The notes under the pieces: generated by a model
What the model was told of the DNA's origin: nothing
The model's database searches: none
The model's input: the letters and a program-made list of their open reading frames with translations, nothing else
Assembly (NCBI GenBank): GCA_023429995.1
Contig: JAEZCE010000070.1
Coordinates: 12,919-76,918, forward strand
Source: Bacillota bacterium
Lineage (GTDB): Bacteria; Bacillota; UBA4882; UBA8346
DNA length: 64,000 nt
Direction: 5' to 3'
Part shown: one piece after another, positions 26,052 to 34,302 of the stretch
How positions within the stretch are numbered: position 1 is the stretch's first letter
Layout: each line of letters starts with the position of its first letter
Position numbers and translations under genes: made by a program

Positions 26052-26891
26052 CTAATATTTAATATAATGCGCCCGTAACTTTTTACTTATCGGTACTTCT
26101 TTCTCTGTAATCGCGATAGAACCATCTCCCATTGCCTGCTCAATTTTTCGGATCCCTCCGACCAGGACTCTTAATCCGTTAGGTTCCAAGGAAGCAGCCT
26201 GATCGGAACCGTACATGGCCCGATCCAAAGTGATGTGCCTTTCCAAAGAAGTAATCCCCAATGCGGCCGCTGCGTATGAAACAGCCAAGCCAACTTCATG
26301 CCCGCTGTACCCCACCTTGCAGTGAAAAATTTCTCGTAAAGTGAGTATTCGATTTAAATTGGCATCTTCATCTTCCATGGGATAAGTGGAAACACAATGC
26401 ATCAATTCAAAGGAACAGTTTGCGCGAGTGAAGATCTCTACTGCTTTTTCGATGTCTTCCCGCTGACTCATTCCCGTCGAAATAAAAGTGTGTTTGCCTT
26501 CGGAGGCCACTTCTTTTAATAACGGTTCAAAAAGCAGCATGGCTGAAGCAATTTTATTGTATTTACTGCTAAATTGTCGCAAAAATTCTTGGCTTTCCAA
26601 ATCCCAGGCTGAAGCGAACCATTCGATATCCAGAGTCCTGCAGTATTGATTGATTTCTTCATACTCAGAGAAGCCGAATTCCAAGCCTTCTTTTTGAGCC
26701 CGCTGCGTATGCCCCCATGGACTTTCCCGGGGCGAATCCAGAAAATCCTTGCTATAAACCTTTTCAAGGCTTCGTTTTTGAAATTTGACCGCGTTACAAC
26801 CGGCATCCTTGGCGACTGCGATTAGCTTTTTGGCAATATTGATATCGCCATTATGATTAATTCCTATTTCCGCGATAATAAAAATTGACAT
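26052..26891 (-). CDS. NeuB-family nonulosonic acid synthase lacking the SAF domain
   Basis: From ATG 26891 (GAGGAG nine nt upstream) the 279-residue protein starts MSIFIIAEIGINHNGDINIAKKLI and has AVKFQKRS, FISTGMSQREDIEKAVEI, STYPMEDEDANL, VGYSGHEVGLAVSYAAAALGITSLERHITLD and QAASLEP. These are the TIM-barrel motifs of NeuB/LegI/Kdn-9-P synthases, which condense phosphoenolpyruvate with a hexosamine or hexose. The usual C-terminal antifreeze-like SAF domain, about 60 residues, is missing: the protein stops at LRAHYIKY, where SAF would begin. It is followed closely by methyltransferase and isomerase genes and preceded by a KdsC-like phosphatase. The track extension upstream (to 27032) lies in the phosphatase gene and was rejected. 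Confidence 0.87.
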   Translation of the reverse strand: MSIFIIAEIGINHNGDINIAKKLIAVAKDAGCNAVKFQKRSLEKVYSKDFLDSPRESPWGHTQRAQKEGLEFGFSEYEEINQYCRTLDIEWFASAWDLESQEFLRQFSSKYNKIASAMLLFEPLLKEVASEGKHTFISTGMSQREDIEKAVEIFTRANCSFELMHCVSTYPMEDEDANLNRILTLREIFHCKVGYSGHEVGLAVSYAAAALGITSLERHITLDRAMYGSDQAASLEPNGLRVLVGGIRKIEQAMGDGSIAITEKEVPISKKLRAHYIKY

Positions 26892-26902
26892 AAAATCTCT
26901 CC

Positions 26903-27433
26903 TCAATAATGAATCAAGTTTTCCGCCAACTCCCGGACCACTCCCTCTCCCCCTTTTTTGGAAGTGATATATTTGGCAATGCGTTTGATTTCCGGATGAG
27001 CATCTTTCGGAGCCACCGGAATGCCAATACATTTCATGACTTCATAGTCATTAAGATCATTGCCGGCATACATCACATTTTGGAGATTGATTTTATTTTC
27101 TTCGCAGTATTGAATTAAAGTTTGCTTTTTATTTTCTGCTCCTTGAATTACAGGTAAATTTAACTTTCGGGCTCGGGAGGCAACAACCGGATTGGTCTCC
27201 GTTGATAAAATCAGCATCGGAACATGCTTGGAATTTAACAGTTTAATCCCTAAACCATCAGCACGTGTACAACTTACAAATTCTTTGCCTTCTTCGCTAA
27301 CCATGACTTTATTATCAGTGAAAATTCCATCGAAATCCAAAACAATCAGGGCAATATCCTTCAAAGGTATTTTGGGTTTCGATAAAAGGTTGAATATTTT
27401 CATTGGAGTCCGTTTTTCGTGAATTTTAATCAT
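26903..27433 (-). CDS. KdsC-like HAD phosphatase
   Basis: The 176-residue protein has HAD motif I LDFDGIFTDN, motif II ILSTETN (S/T), and motifs III/IV in ENKKQTL and YAGNDLNDYEVMK; no large cap domain. This is the KdsC (3-deoxy-manno-octulosonate 8-phosphate phosphatase) and KDN-9-phosphate phosphatase type. Positioned 11 nt before the NeuB-like gene, it probably removes the phosphate from a 9-phospho-nonulosonic acid, which suggests that the synthase uses a phosphorylated hexose(amine). ATG 27433 has only AGG just before it; ATG 27403 is an alternative. It opens the minus-strand operon and has a sigma-K-like promoter upstream. Confidence 0.85.
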   Translation of the reverse strand: MIKIHEKRTPMKIFNLLSKPKIPLKDIALIVLDFDGIFTDNKVMVSEEGKEFVSCTRADGLGIKLLNSKHVPMLILSTETNPVVASRARKLNLPVIQGAENKKQTLIQYCEENKINLQNVMYAGNDLNDYEVMKCIGIPVAPKDAHPEIKRIAKYITSKKGGEGVVRELAENLIHY

Positions 27434-27468
27434 CCTAATTAAAATCGCTTATCTGTTTTTCTTTATCT

Positions 27469-27495
27469 CATTTTATGAGGATTAGAAAGGTTCGT
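27469..27495 (-). promoter_or_regulatory. Sigma-K-like promoter, minus strand
   Basis: On the minus strand AC (27495-27494), a 16-nt spacer and CATAAAATG (27477-27469) match the sigma-K consensus with one mismatch (final A is G). It points at the KdsC/NeuB operon starting at 27433. Confidence 0.4.
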
Positions 27496-27616
27496 GTTTA
27501 TGATAGAAGCATAAATGTATAATTCAATCGCCTTTTTAATATGCTGGAAAATTTACCAATTCCCAACTTTTTTCCCGGATAGAAATTTACCCTGATTTCG
27601 ATTCTTAAATCCCGGC

Positions 27617-27643
27617 ACGATCCTCATTCAAAATCATAAACTA
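27617..27643 (+). promoter_or_regulatory. Sigma-K-like promoter, plus strand, LegB-like operon
   Basis: AC at 27617-27618, a 16-nt spacer and CATAAACTA at 27635-27643 match the sigma-K consensus exactly. It lies 28 nt upstream of the start codon at 27671. Together with the minus-strand element it makes a divergent promoter region for two nonulosonic-acid operons. Confidence 0.58.
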
Positions 27644-27670
27644 TATTTGAAACTATTACGGAGTGATAAA

Positions 27671-28717
27671 ATGATATCTCATGCAAATTTAGAACGGATT
27701 ATCCAAGGACGTAATATTTTGGTCACCGGTGGCACCGGCACTATCGGATCCGCCCTCGTCGAAAAGATATTAACGTATCAGCCAGCGGTTGTGCGAATCT
27801 TTAGTCGGGATGAAACCAAACAGCTTGAATTGTTGCTGCGTTTGGGAAATCCCGCCAATGTCCGATATCTTATCGGCGATATTCGAGATGCAGCCAGGTT
27901 AGGAACTGCCCTTGATGATATCGATATCGTTTTTCATGCGGCAGCTTTAAAACACCTGCCTGCCTGCGAATTTAACCCTTTCGAAGCAATAAAATCCAAT
28001 GTGCTTGGTACCCAAAATCTAATCGAACAAAGTATCGCCAGTGGCGTTAAATTAGTAATCGGCATCAGCACGGATAAAGTCGTCAATCCCAGCAGTATAT
28101 TGGGAATTACCAAACTGTTGGCAGAAAAGTTGCTGATCACTGCCAATTTTATTAAAGGGAAGCACCACACTACTTTTTCTTGTGTCAGATTTGGCAATGT
28201 AGCAGGGGCACGGGGTTCTGTTATTCCGGTTTTTTTGGATCAATTATCCCGCACCCAAATCCTAACAGTAACCGATCCCCAGATGACCCGCTTTATTATG
28301 TCAACGGATGAAGCGGTCAATTTGGTTTTAAAAGCGGCTTCTTACGCCAATGGAGGCGAAATCTTCATATTTCTGATGCCTTCGGTAAAAGTAATGGATG
28401 TAGCCGAAGTTATTGCTCAACGCTATCAAAATATCTCCGGGAAAACTGTGAAAATAGAATTCAGTGGTTTGCGGCCAGGGGAAAAACTTCATGAAGAGTT
28501 AATTACCGGTGATGAACTCGGTAATGTGTATCAATTTGAAGATTTGTTGATTTTGGCCGGTGGATCCGGGCATCTTCCACCAGGAACACCGGTGGATTTA
28601 TCAAATCCGCCGATATTGTCTTCCAAGGACCAAGCTTCCTTGGCGATGAGCAAAGTTTTGAAGCTTATTCAAGCTGTTGACCATTTGAATGTCTTACAAT
28701 GGGAGGCGTCATTTTGA
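27671..28717 (+). CDS. UDP-GlcNAc 4,6-dehydratase (LegB/CapD/PseB-like)
   Basis: The 348-residue extended SDR has VTGGTGTIGSALVEKIL, FSRDETKQ, GDIRD, AAALKHLPACEFNPFEAIKSNVLGTQN, STDKVVNPSS and GLRPGEKLHEEL, the hallmarks of the CapD/FlaA1/LegB dehydratases. It is the first step of the legionaminic acid path (UDP-GlcNAc to a 4-keto-6-deoxy sugar). At the position of the catalytic Tyr/Met of ..YGATK or ..MGATK it has ILGITK (Leu), an unusual residue. ATG 27671 follows CGGAG by eight nt; the longer frame to 27647 has no ribosome site. Two DegT aminotransferases follow directly. Confidence 0.9.
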   Translation: MISHANLERIIQGRNILVTGGTGTIGSALVEKILTYQPAVVRIFSRDETKQLELLLRLGNPANVRYLIGDIRDAARLGTALDDIDIVFHAAALKHLPACEFNPFEAIKSNVLGTQNLIEQSIASGVKLVIGISTDKVVNPSSILGITKLLAEKLLITANFIKGKHHTTFSCVRFGNVAGARGSVIPVFLDQLSRTQILTVTDPQMTRFIMSTDEAVNLVLKAASYANGGEIFIFLMPSVKVMDVAEVIAQRYQNISGKTVKIEFSGLRPGEKLHEELITGDELGNVYQFEDLLILAGGSGHLPPGTPVDLSNPPILSSKDQASLAMSKVLKLIQAVDHLNVLQWEASF

Positions 28718-29868
28718 ACCCTTCAGCCGTAATCCCTTTATCTAGACCTGATATCACGGAACTCGAAATGGAATATGTTCATGAAGCTCTTGGTTCTGAT
28801 TATTTAAGCGGCGGACCTATGGTTAAAGAATTTGAAGCTCAATTAGCATTGATAGCCGGAACCAAATATGCAGTGGGAGTCAGTTCAGGAACGGCCGCCC
28901 TACATCTTATTTTATTGGCGCTTGACATTAAACCCGGGGATGAAGTGATTACCACCCCCTACAGTTTTATTGCTTCTGCAAATTGTATTCTTTACGTGGG
29001 CGCTACTCCCGTTTTCTGTGATATTTCACCGGATGATTTTAATATCGATCCGGATTTGATTGAAAGTAAAATATCTCCCCGTACCAAAGCTATTTTGGTC
29101 GTTCATGTCTTTGGTTTTCCAGCACAAATGAATAAAATTTGCGCCATTGCCCAAAAGCATAACTTACCGGTTATCGAAGATTCCTGTGAGGCAATTGGAG
29201 CGCGGATTAACGGACAACCGGTAGGTGGAGGCGGCATTGCCGGAGCATTTGCGTTTTATCCGAATAAACAAATAACCACGGGCGAAGGAGGAGTTGTTGT
29301 AACCAACGATAAAACCATCGCCATGATGGCCCGCTGCCTCGCCAATCAAGGCCGTGAAACCGGCGATCACTGGTTAAACCATAAACATCTCGGTTATAAC
29401 TACCGACTTGATGAACTCTCTGCCGCATTAGGTGTTGCACAATTAAGACGGCTGCCGGAAATTTTAGCATCCAGAGCCAGAGTGGCACAGTGGTACGAAA
29501 ATGAACTACAAAATGAGATTTCCCTTTCGACACCCGGTTCCCGAATGATGAAGAATAGTGTTATAAGTTGGTTTGTTTATGTAGTGAGATTTGGTGATTC
29601 CAGCGTCCGGGAGATTGCTATGGGGTATTTAACGGAAGCGGGCATTGAAACCAGGCCGTATTTTCCAGCTATCCATTTACAGCCGTTATACCAAAAAAAA
29701 CTGGGTTATAAGTTAGGTTCTTTTCCAGTCACAGAATCCGTGGCTTCAACCACCTTAGCGTTGCCTTTTTATACTAAGATTTCCAAAGACCAAGTATACG
29801 AGGTCTGTAAACAGCTTAAAAACATCTTGCGGTTACCAGAAATTACATCCAAGTTTGATAACGAATAG
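28714..29868 (+). CDS. DegT/DnrJ/EryC1/StrS PLP aminotransferase (LegC-like)
   Basis: The 384-residue protein has SGTAALHLILLALDIKPGDEVI, VIEDSCEAIGA, FAFYPNKQITTGEGGVV (PLP Lys), NYRLDELSAALGVAQL and ETRPYFPAIHLQPLY, the family motifs of sugar aminotransferases. Following the LegB-like dehydratase it would aminate C4 of UDP-4-keto-6-deoxy-GlcNAc to give UDP-4-amino-4,6-dideoxy-GlcNAc. The start is TTG 28714, overlapping the previous stop as TTGA and seven nt after GGGAGG; the in-frame ATG 28699 contains that Shine-Dalgarno. A second DegT-type enzyme follows 39 nt later, so one may aminate another sugar. Confidence 0.9.
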   Translation: MNPSAVIPLSRPDITELEMEYVHEALGSDYLSGGPMVKEFEAQLALIAGTKYAVGVSSGTAALHLILLALDIKPGDEVITTPYSFIASANCILYVGATPVFCDISPDDFNIDPDLIESKISPRTKAILVVHVFGFPAQMNKICAIAQKHNLPVIEDSCEAIGARINGQPVGGGGIAGAFAFYPNKQITTGEGGVVVTNDKTIAMMARCLANQGRETGDHWLNHKHLGYNYRLDELSAALGVAQLRRLPEILASRARVAQWYENELQNEISLSTPGSRMMKNSVISWFVYVVRFGDSSVREIAMGYLTEAGIETRPYFPAIHLQPLYQKKLGYKLGSFPVTESVASTTLALPFYTKISKDQVYEVCKQLKNILRLPEITSKFDNE

Positions 29869-29893
29869 AAAATTTTTAATCATAGAGAGGGAA

Positions 29894-29906
29894 AGGAGTT
29901 ACTCCT
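29894..29906 (+). promoter_or_regulatory. Shine-Dalgarno inside a small hairpin
   Basis: AGGAGTTACTCCT is a self-complementary hairpin (AGGAG/CTCCT) directly before ATG 29908; the arm AGGAG is the Shine-Dalgarno of the second DegT gene. Folding would hide the ribosome site, which could lower or condition its translation. Confidence 0.45.
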
Positions 29907-29907
29907 G

Positions 29908-31032
29908 ATGACAATCCCGGTTCTTAAGCCTTCCATTACCGATGAAGAAATACAGGCCGTTGCAGACACAATGCGTTCCGGATGGCTTGGTTTAGGCCCA
30001 AAAACGGCTGAATTTGAAGATAAATTTGCCCAATATGTTAAAGCCAAATTTTGTGTTGCCCTCAATTCTTGCACCGCTGCTTTACACTTGGTTATGGCTG
30101 CCCTCAACCTGCAGCCCGGTGATGAGGTTATTGTCACCCCTATGACTTTCATTTCAACGGTTCATTCCATATCGTATTGTGGAGCGACGCCCGTATTTGC
30201 AGATATTTTACCGGATACTCTCAATATTGATCCGGCCGATGTAGCAAAAAAGATTGTCCCTAAAACCCGCGCAATCATCGGTGTTGATATAGCCGGTCAT
30301 CCTTGTGATTTGGATGAATTGATGGCTATTGCATCTGAAAATGGCCTAATATTTGTTGAAGATGCCGCACACTCATGCGGAGCAACCTATAAGGATAAAC
30401 CGATAGGCAGTATCGCCCCATTTACCTGTTTTAGTTTTCATGCAGTAAAAAATCTCACTTGTGGAGAAGGGGGAGCCGTAACCGGTCAAGATGAGTGGTA
30501 TCAAAAGTGGTTTAACGAGATGCGCTGGTTGGGAATATCCAAAGATACCTGGAAACGCTCTGAAACCGACAATGGATATCAATGGAAATATTGGGTCGAA
30601 GAGCTAGGTTTCAAGTACCATATGAGTGATATTGCGGCTGCTATCGGTGTGGTCCAATTGAAACGGCTCAGCCAATTAAATCAAATTCGGCAATATATTG
30701 TCAGCGAATATAATCGGGCATTCCATGATATTGATTGGTTGACCTTGCCCCAAGAACGTCCTTATGTGAAGTCGTCCTGGCATCTTTATCAAATTAAGTT
30801 GCCCGACGAAACTTCTCGGGATCGGATGATTCATCATTTATTAAATGAGGGGATTACTCCCGGCGTTCATTATTTGCCGGCTCATTTGCATCCATATTAT
30901 CGACAATTCAAATCGATTTGTCCGGTTGCTTCCGAAATTTGGAGACGCATTCTTTCTCTTCCAATCTTTCCTGATTTAAGCCATCACGAGCAAGAAAAAG
31001 TCATTGACACTGTTCTAAAATTCAAACCTTGA
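29908..31032 (+). CDS. DegT/DnrJ/EryC1/StrS PLP aminotransferase, second copy
   Basis: The 374-residue protein has GLGPKTAEFEDKFAQYV, NSCTAALHLVMAALNLQPGDEVIVTP, FVEDAAHSCGATYKD, CFSFHAVKNLTCGEGGAV (PLP Lys) and GFKYHMSDIAAAIGVVQLKRL. It is only distantly related to the LegC-like gene upstream, so it was not made by a recent local duplication. It may transaminate a different 4-keto-6-deoxy or 3-keto sugar nucleotide. Two DegT enzymes after one dehydratase is more than the legionaminic path needs. Its Shine-Dalgarno lies in a hairpin. A weak hairpin at 31031-31052 ends the operon against the convergent NeuC-like gene. Confidence 0.9.
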   Translation: MTIPVLKPSITDEEIQAVADTMRSGWLGLGPKTAEFEDKFAQYVKAKFCVALNSCTAALHLVMAALNLQPGDEVIVTPMTFISTVHSISYCGATPVFADILPDTLNIDPADVAKKIVPKTRAIIGVDIAGHPCDLDELMAIASENGLIFVEDAAHSCGATYKDKPIGSIAPFTCFSFHAVKNLTCGEGGAVTGQDEWYQKWFNEMRWLGISKDTWKRSETDNGYQWKYWVEELGFKYHMSDIAAAIGVVQLKRLSQLNQIRQYIVSEYNRAFHDIDWLTLPQERPYVKSSWHLYQIKLPDETSRDRMIHHLLNEGITPGVHYLPAHLHPYYRQFKSICPVASEIWRRILSLPIFPDLSHHEQEKVIDTVLKFKP

Positions 31033-31052
31033 ACCTTCCAAAAGGATGGTTC
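31031..31052. terminator. Weak hairpin between convergent operons
   Basis: GAACCTTCC (31031-31039) and GGATGGTTC (31044-31052) pair with one mismatch. The T-run after it is poor. It overlaps the last codon and stop region of the DegT gene and lies before the convergent NeuC-like gene. Confidence 0.35.
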
Positions 31053-31102
31053 CTTTGATTGCATTTACACAGTATTGAGTATAAACCAACGCATGGTGAT
31101 TT

Positions 31103-32251
31103 TTATGACCTGAGTGACTGAAATGTGAAACACTTGTTTAATAATTCATCATCAATCGTTAGATTCGATAGTGTATCGGCTACCACTTTGCAAGCCCCGG
31201 GATGGTATGGATTATACAAATTCGGATCTAATTTTTTTTGGAAGCATTTTGACAATGCCAGGCGAACCTCCGATTCTTCTCCGTCAATATCGATCACATT
31301 TCCCGCCCGTACTCTGCCCTGCTGGCGGAGACCAATATTAATTACGGGAAGCCTAAAATAGGGAGCTTCAATAATTCCGCTGCTGGAATTGCCGATCATT
31401 ACAGACGCCTGCGCTAAAATTCCTAAATAGAGACGCCGGGGAACATGGGAAATCCGGTGGATATCCGGATTGTTTCGATATTCATGGATTGCCTTCAGAA
31501 TAAAATCATGCCCGGCATCGGCATTGGGTGAAAATAACAAACATTGTAGCTTAGCTTTCAAAACGACTTTTAATACATTTCTTAGTTGGAGCGCCGACTT
31601 CTCCTGTTCTTCCAATACGGGATGGAAAATAACCAGCACAAACTTTTCATTTAATGAAATATTAAGGTATTTCTCAATTTCAGATCGGCTCACATTAAAA
31701 CCATCTTCAGCATCATCCAAACCGGGGACTCCGATTCGGATAATCCGCCACGCTTCTTCACCGGAGGCAAGTATGCACTCCGCTGCCTCATCGGTCACGG
31801 GAAAATGGATGTGAGCCAGTTTCGTGATGGCATGACGCAGTGATCCATCGATGGAACCTGATAGCTCCCCGCCATGAAGGTGAGCGGTTATAATACGCAT
31901 ATGGGCCCCGGCAATCGCTCCTGCCAGCATTTCGCCCCGATCCCCTAACACCAGCAGAAAATCCGGTTCAATTTTTTCCAACGCCTGAGTTATTCCGAGC
32001 AATCCTAGGGCCAAAGATTTAGCCATGGCTGCTTTGGTATCGCTTCTGATCAGCATATCGACTTTGGCTCCAATTTGAAAGCCATCACTCTCGATATCAT
32101 GAATGGTCTGCCCAAATTCCCCTGCTAAATGCATCCCTGTGACAATTAATTGCAGAGATAGATTTTTACGGGAATCAATTTCCCTTAAAACCGGTCGGTA
32201 AATTCCATAATCCGCCCGGGTCCCGGTTACAACGGCTATTTTTCGAAGCAT
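31103..32251 (-). CDS. Hydrolysing UDP-N-acetylhexosamine 2-epimerase (NeuC/LegG-like)
   Basis: The 382-residue protein starts MLRKIAVVTGTRADYGIYRPVLREI and has ITAHLHGGELSGSIDGSLRHAITKLAHIHFPVTDEAAECI, VIFHPVLEEQ and IGNSSSGIIEAPYFRLPVINIGLRQQGR. These are NeuC/LegG motifs: release of UDP with inversion at C2 to give a free N-acetylmannosamine-type sugar, the substrate for a NeuB-type synthase. In the legionaminic path it acts on UDP-2,4-diacetamido-2,4,6-trideoxyglucose. It lies 69 nt downstream of the NeuD-like acetyltransferase on the same strand, giving LegH and LegG adjacent. No sigma-K consensus was seen upstream of the pair. Confidence 0.92.
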   Translation of the reverse strand: MLRKIAVVTGTRADYGIYRPVLREIDSRKNLSLQLIVTGMHLAGEFGQTIHDIESDGFQIGAKVDMLIRSDTKAAMAKSLALGLLGITQALEKIEPDFLLVLGDRGEMLAGAIAGAHMRIITAHLHGGELSGSIDGSLRHAITKLAHIHFPVTDEAAECILASGEEAWRIIRIGVPGLDDAEDGFNVSRSEIEKYLNISLNEKFVLVIFHPVLEEQEKSALQLRNVLKVVLKAKLQCLLFSPNADAGHDFILKAIHEYRNNPDIHRISHVPRRLYLGILAQASVMIGNSSSGIIEAPYFRLPVINIGLRQQGRVRAGNVIDIDGEESEVRLALSKCFQKKLDPNLYNPYHPGACKVVADTLSNLTIDDELLNKCFTFQSLRS

Positions 32252-32320
32252 CGTTCCTCCTTTGACGCCTTAAGTTTATTCAATCAGATGGTTATTAAAT
32301 TAAACAATCTCGTAACCATG

Positions 32321-32953
32321 TCACTTTTTGCTATGAATTTCTCGGGCTGGCGTACCGACAGCAGTAATGTCATCGGACACATCCGATATCACTGTGCTCC
32401 CCGCCCCAATGATTACCCGATTGCCAATATGAATTCCGGGGATAACGTTGGCGCCGATTCCAATGAAAGTATAGCAACCAATTTCGATTTCACCGGCTAA
32501 ATTAACTCCCGGACCGATATGGATATGGTCGGCCAGAAGACAATCGTGATCAATATTGGCGCCGGTATTGACGATGCAATCGGCGCCGATAACCACTGCG
32601 GGACCGATAAAAGCATGACCGCAAATTACTGTTCCAGGACCGATGACCGCACTGGAACTTATCGTGGCGCTTGGGTGAATCAAAACCGGAAGGGCTAATC
32701 CTGTTTTGATCAATTGTGAAAAAAAGCCTTCCCGAACTTGGTTGTTACCAATAGCAACCACTGCCTCTTCCAAGCGAAAATTCCGCCAGAAGTGGATCAA
32801 ATCATTTTCTGAGCCGATAAGCGGCAATTCTGAATATTGATTGGATGGAAATTGGCGATCAAAAACACCACCGATTTCAAAACCTTTAACGGCCATTAAT
32901 AAATCGATTACTACCTTACCGTGTCCCCCCGCCCCTAAAATTCCGATTCGCAT
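32321..32953 (-). CDS. NeuD/PglD/LegH-family sugar O/N-acetyltransferase (left-handed beta-helix)
   Basis: The 210-residue protein starts MRIGILGAGGHGKVVIDLL (Rossmann-like nucleotide-binding domain). Hexapeptide repeats follow from about residue 90: HPSATISSSAVIGPGTVI and later IDHDCLLADHIHIGPGVNL, with catalytic His in IDHDC. The family N-acetylates the 4-amino group of UDP-4-amino-4,6-dideoxy-GlcNAc (PglD, LegH) or O-acetylates sialic acid (NeuD). Next to a LegG-like gene and with LegB- and LegC-like genes close by, LegH is the best role. It is transcribed on the minus strand with 31103-32251. Confidence 0.9.
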   Translation of the reverse strand: MRIGILGAGGHGKVVIDLLMAVKGFEIGGVFDRQFPSNQYSELPLIGSENDLIHFWRNFRLEEAVVAIGNNQVREGFFSQLIKTGLALPVLIHPSATISSSAVIGPGTVICGHAFIGPAVVIGADCIVNTGANIDHDCLLADHIHIGPGVNLAGEIEIGCYTFIGIGANVIPGIHIGNRVIIGAGSTVISDVSDDITAVGTPAREIHSKK

Positions 32954-33052
32954 GTATTCCCCTTCTTTAACGGCCTGGAGTCTAAAATCAGGATTCCTTT
33001 AATATTCTTTAACAGGATTCACCGATAATATTTATTCCGGAAGGAGGAAAAA

Positions 33053-33592
33053 ATGAAGTATCAGGAGAGAAATATCATCATCAGGGGATTAGAATTTGAT
33101 GATATGAAGGATCGTCACCTATGGTTAAATGATCCGGAAGTTACCCGTTACTTTACAAATTTGAGTTCCGTTCCCCTTTCCAAAATGGATTTGGAAAAAT
33201 GGTATGAACACATTGGGCAAAAAAAATCCCAAGAGATTCATTTTTCAATTTATACCAAGGAATCCAAGCACATTGGCGGCGCCCAAATAAAGTCCATTGA
33301 TTGGAAAAACCGGAACGCGGAAATGGGAATATTCATTGGCGATAAAAACGAATGGGGTAAAGGTTATGGAACGGACGCAACAAAATCATTGATTCGTTTT
33401 GGGTTTTCCGAACTAAATTTGCATCGGCTTTGGTTAAGAGCAGATTCGGAGAATTTAGCGGCTTTAAAATGTTATCAAAAAGCAGGCTTTTTGCAGGAAG
33501 GAATTTTTCGCGAAGAGGTTTTTCGGAATGGTTGTTTTCACGATACAATTGTTATGAGCGTCTTAAGTACTTGGACTTCACAGAAGGCTTGA
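33053..33592 (+). CDS. GNAT-family N-acetyltransferase
   Basis: The 179-residue RimJ/RimL-type GNAT has YQERNIIIRGLEFDDMKDRHLWLNDPEVTRYF at the start, the acetyl-CoA loop GKGYGTDATKSLIRFGF (Q/RxxGxG/A-type), and LNLHRLWLRADSENLAALKCYQKAGFLQEG. It is similar in shape to PseH-like acetyltransferases that act on sugar nucleotides in glycan clusters, although ribosomal-protein acetylation cannot be excluded. ATG 33053 follows GGAAGGAGG. It stands alone between the divergent NeuD-like gene and the RmlC-like gene. Confidence 0.85.
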   Translation: MKYQERNIIIRGLEFDDMKDRHLWLNDPEVTRYFTNLSSVPLSKMDLEKWYEHIGQKKSQEIHFSIYTKESKHIGGAQIKSIDWKNRNAEMGIFIGDKNEWGKGYGTDATKSLIRFGFSELNLHRLWLRADSENLAALKCYQKAGFLQEGIFREEVFRNGCFHDTIVMSVLSTWTSQKA

Positions 33593-33746
33593 TATGTCGG
33601 AGCGCCGGCCTTCATGATTGTATAAAATATGAATTGTACATAAGTTTTAAGCATAATTTCTCACCGGATTTGAATAGGATACTTCTATAGTCACCTTTAG
33701 CAGGCGGACATGTATATTTATAAAATTCTTCAAGGGTGGGAGAAAA

Positions 33747-34202
33747 ATGATAGAAAACGTAACAAGCAAAAAACTGATGAAGCACCTTGATGACCGTGGG
33801 TTTTTTATGGAAGTATTAAGAAATGATGATCCCGTATTTGAAAAATTTGGCCAGTTTTCCCTCTCTTTTACCTTCCCCGGTGTTATCAAGGCCTTTCATT
33901 ATCATAAACTTCAGGATGATTTATGGTTTTTTCCGTTGGGTAGTGCTCAAGTCGTCTTATTTGATCTTCGACCGGAATCACCTACCCATGGGGAGACAAA
34001 TGTTTTTTATCTCGGTGAACATAATCCTGTTCTATTGCAAATTCCTGCAGGCGTTGCCCATGGTTACAGGGTTTTGGGAAATACTCCGGCAATGATTACT
34101 TATATAACTACACGATCATATCAACCCAATAACCCTGATGAATATCGAATTCCCTGGGATGACTCGGCAATTGGATTTGACTGGATGACACACAATAGGT
34201 AA
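33747..34202 (+). CDS. Short RmlC-like cupin (dTDP-4-dehydrorhamnose 3,5-epimerase family)
   Basis: The 151-residue cupin has LDDRGFFMEVLRN, GVIKAFHYHKLQDDLWFFPLGSAQVVLFDLRPESPTHGET and LLQIPAGVAHGYRVLG. The conserved HxH-like FHYH and AHGY histidines are present. Classical RmlC has RGLHYQ and an active-site Lys in QGKL; here these read KAFHYH and QDDL, so the usual Lys is not at that position. Short family members of this kind accompany RmlD in many clusters. It is 100 nt before an RmlD gene. The role is C3/C5 epimerisation or a related 3,4-keto isomerisation of a 4-keto-6-deoxy sugar nucleotide. Confidence 0.8.
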   Translation: MIENVTSKKLMKHLDDRGFFMEVLRNDDPVFEKFGQFSLSFTFPGVIKAFHYHKLQDDLWFFPLGSAQVVLFDLRPESPTHGETNVFYLGEHNPVLLQIPAGVAHGYRVLGNTPAMITYITTRSYQPNNPDEYRIPWDDSAIGFDWMTHNR

Positions 34203-34302
34203 ATCGATTCGAAACAACATTGGGGATTAACGATTTGTATACCTGCTCCTATCTGGAATATCATCCTTGGAAGAAAGATGTCAAATCCAGGAGGCACCAA
34301 GA

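Noticed and set aside
26892..27032. Extension of the NeuB-like gene upstream of MSIFIIAEIG
   Set aside because: The extension lies within the KdsC-like gene and is Ser/Gly-rich noise; the internal start has GAGGAG.
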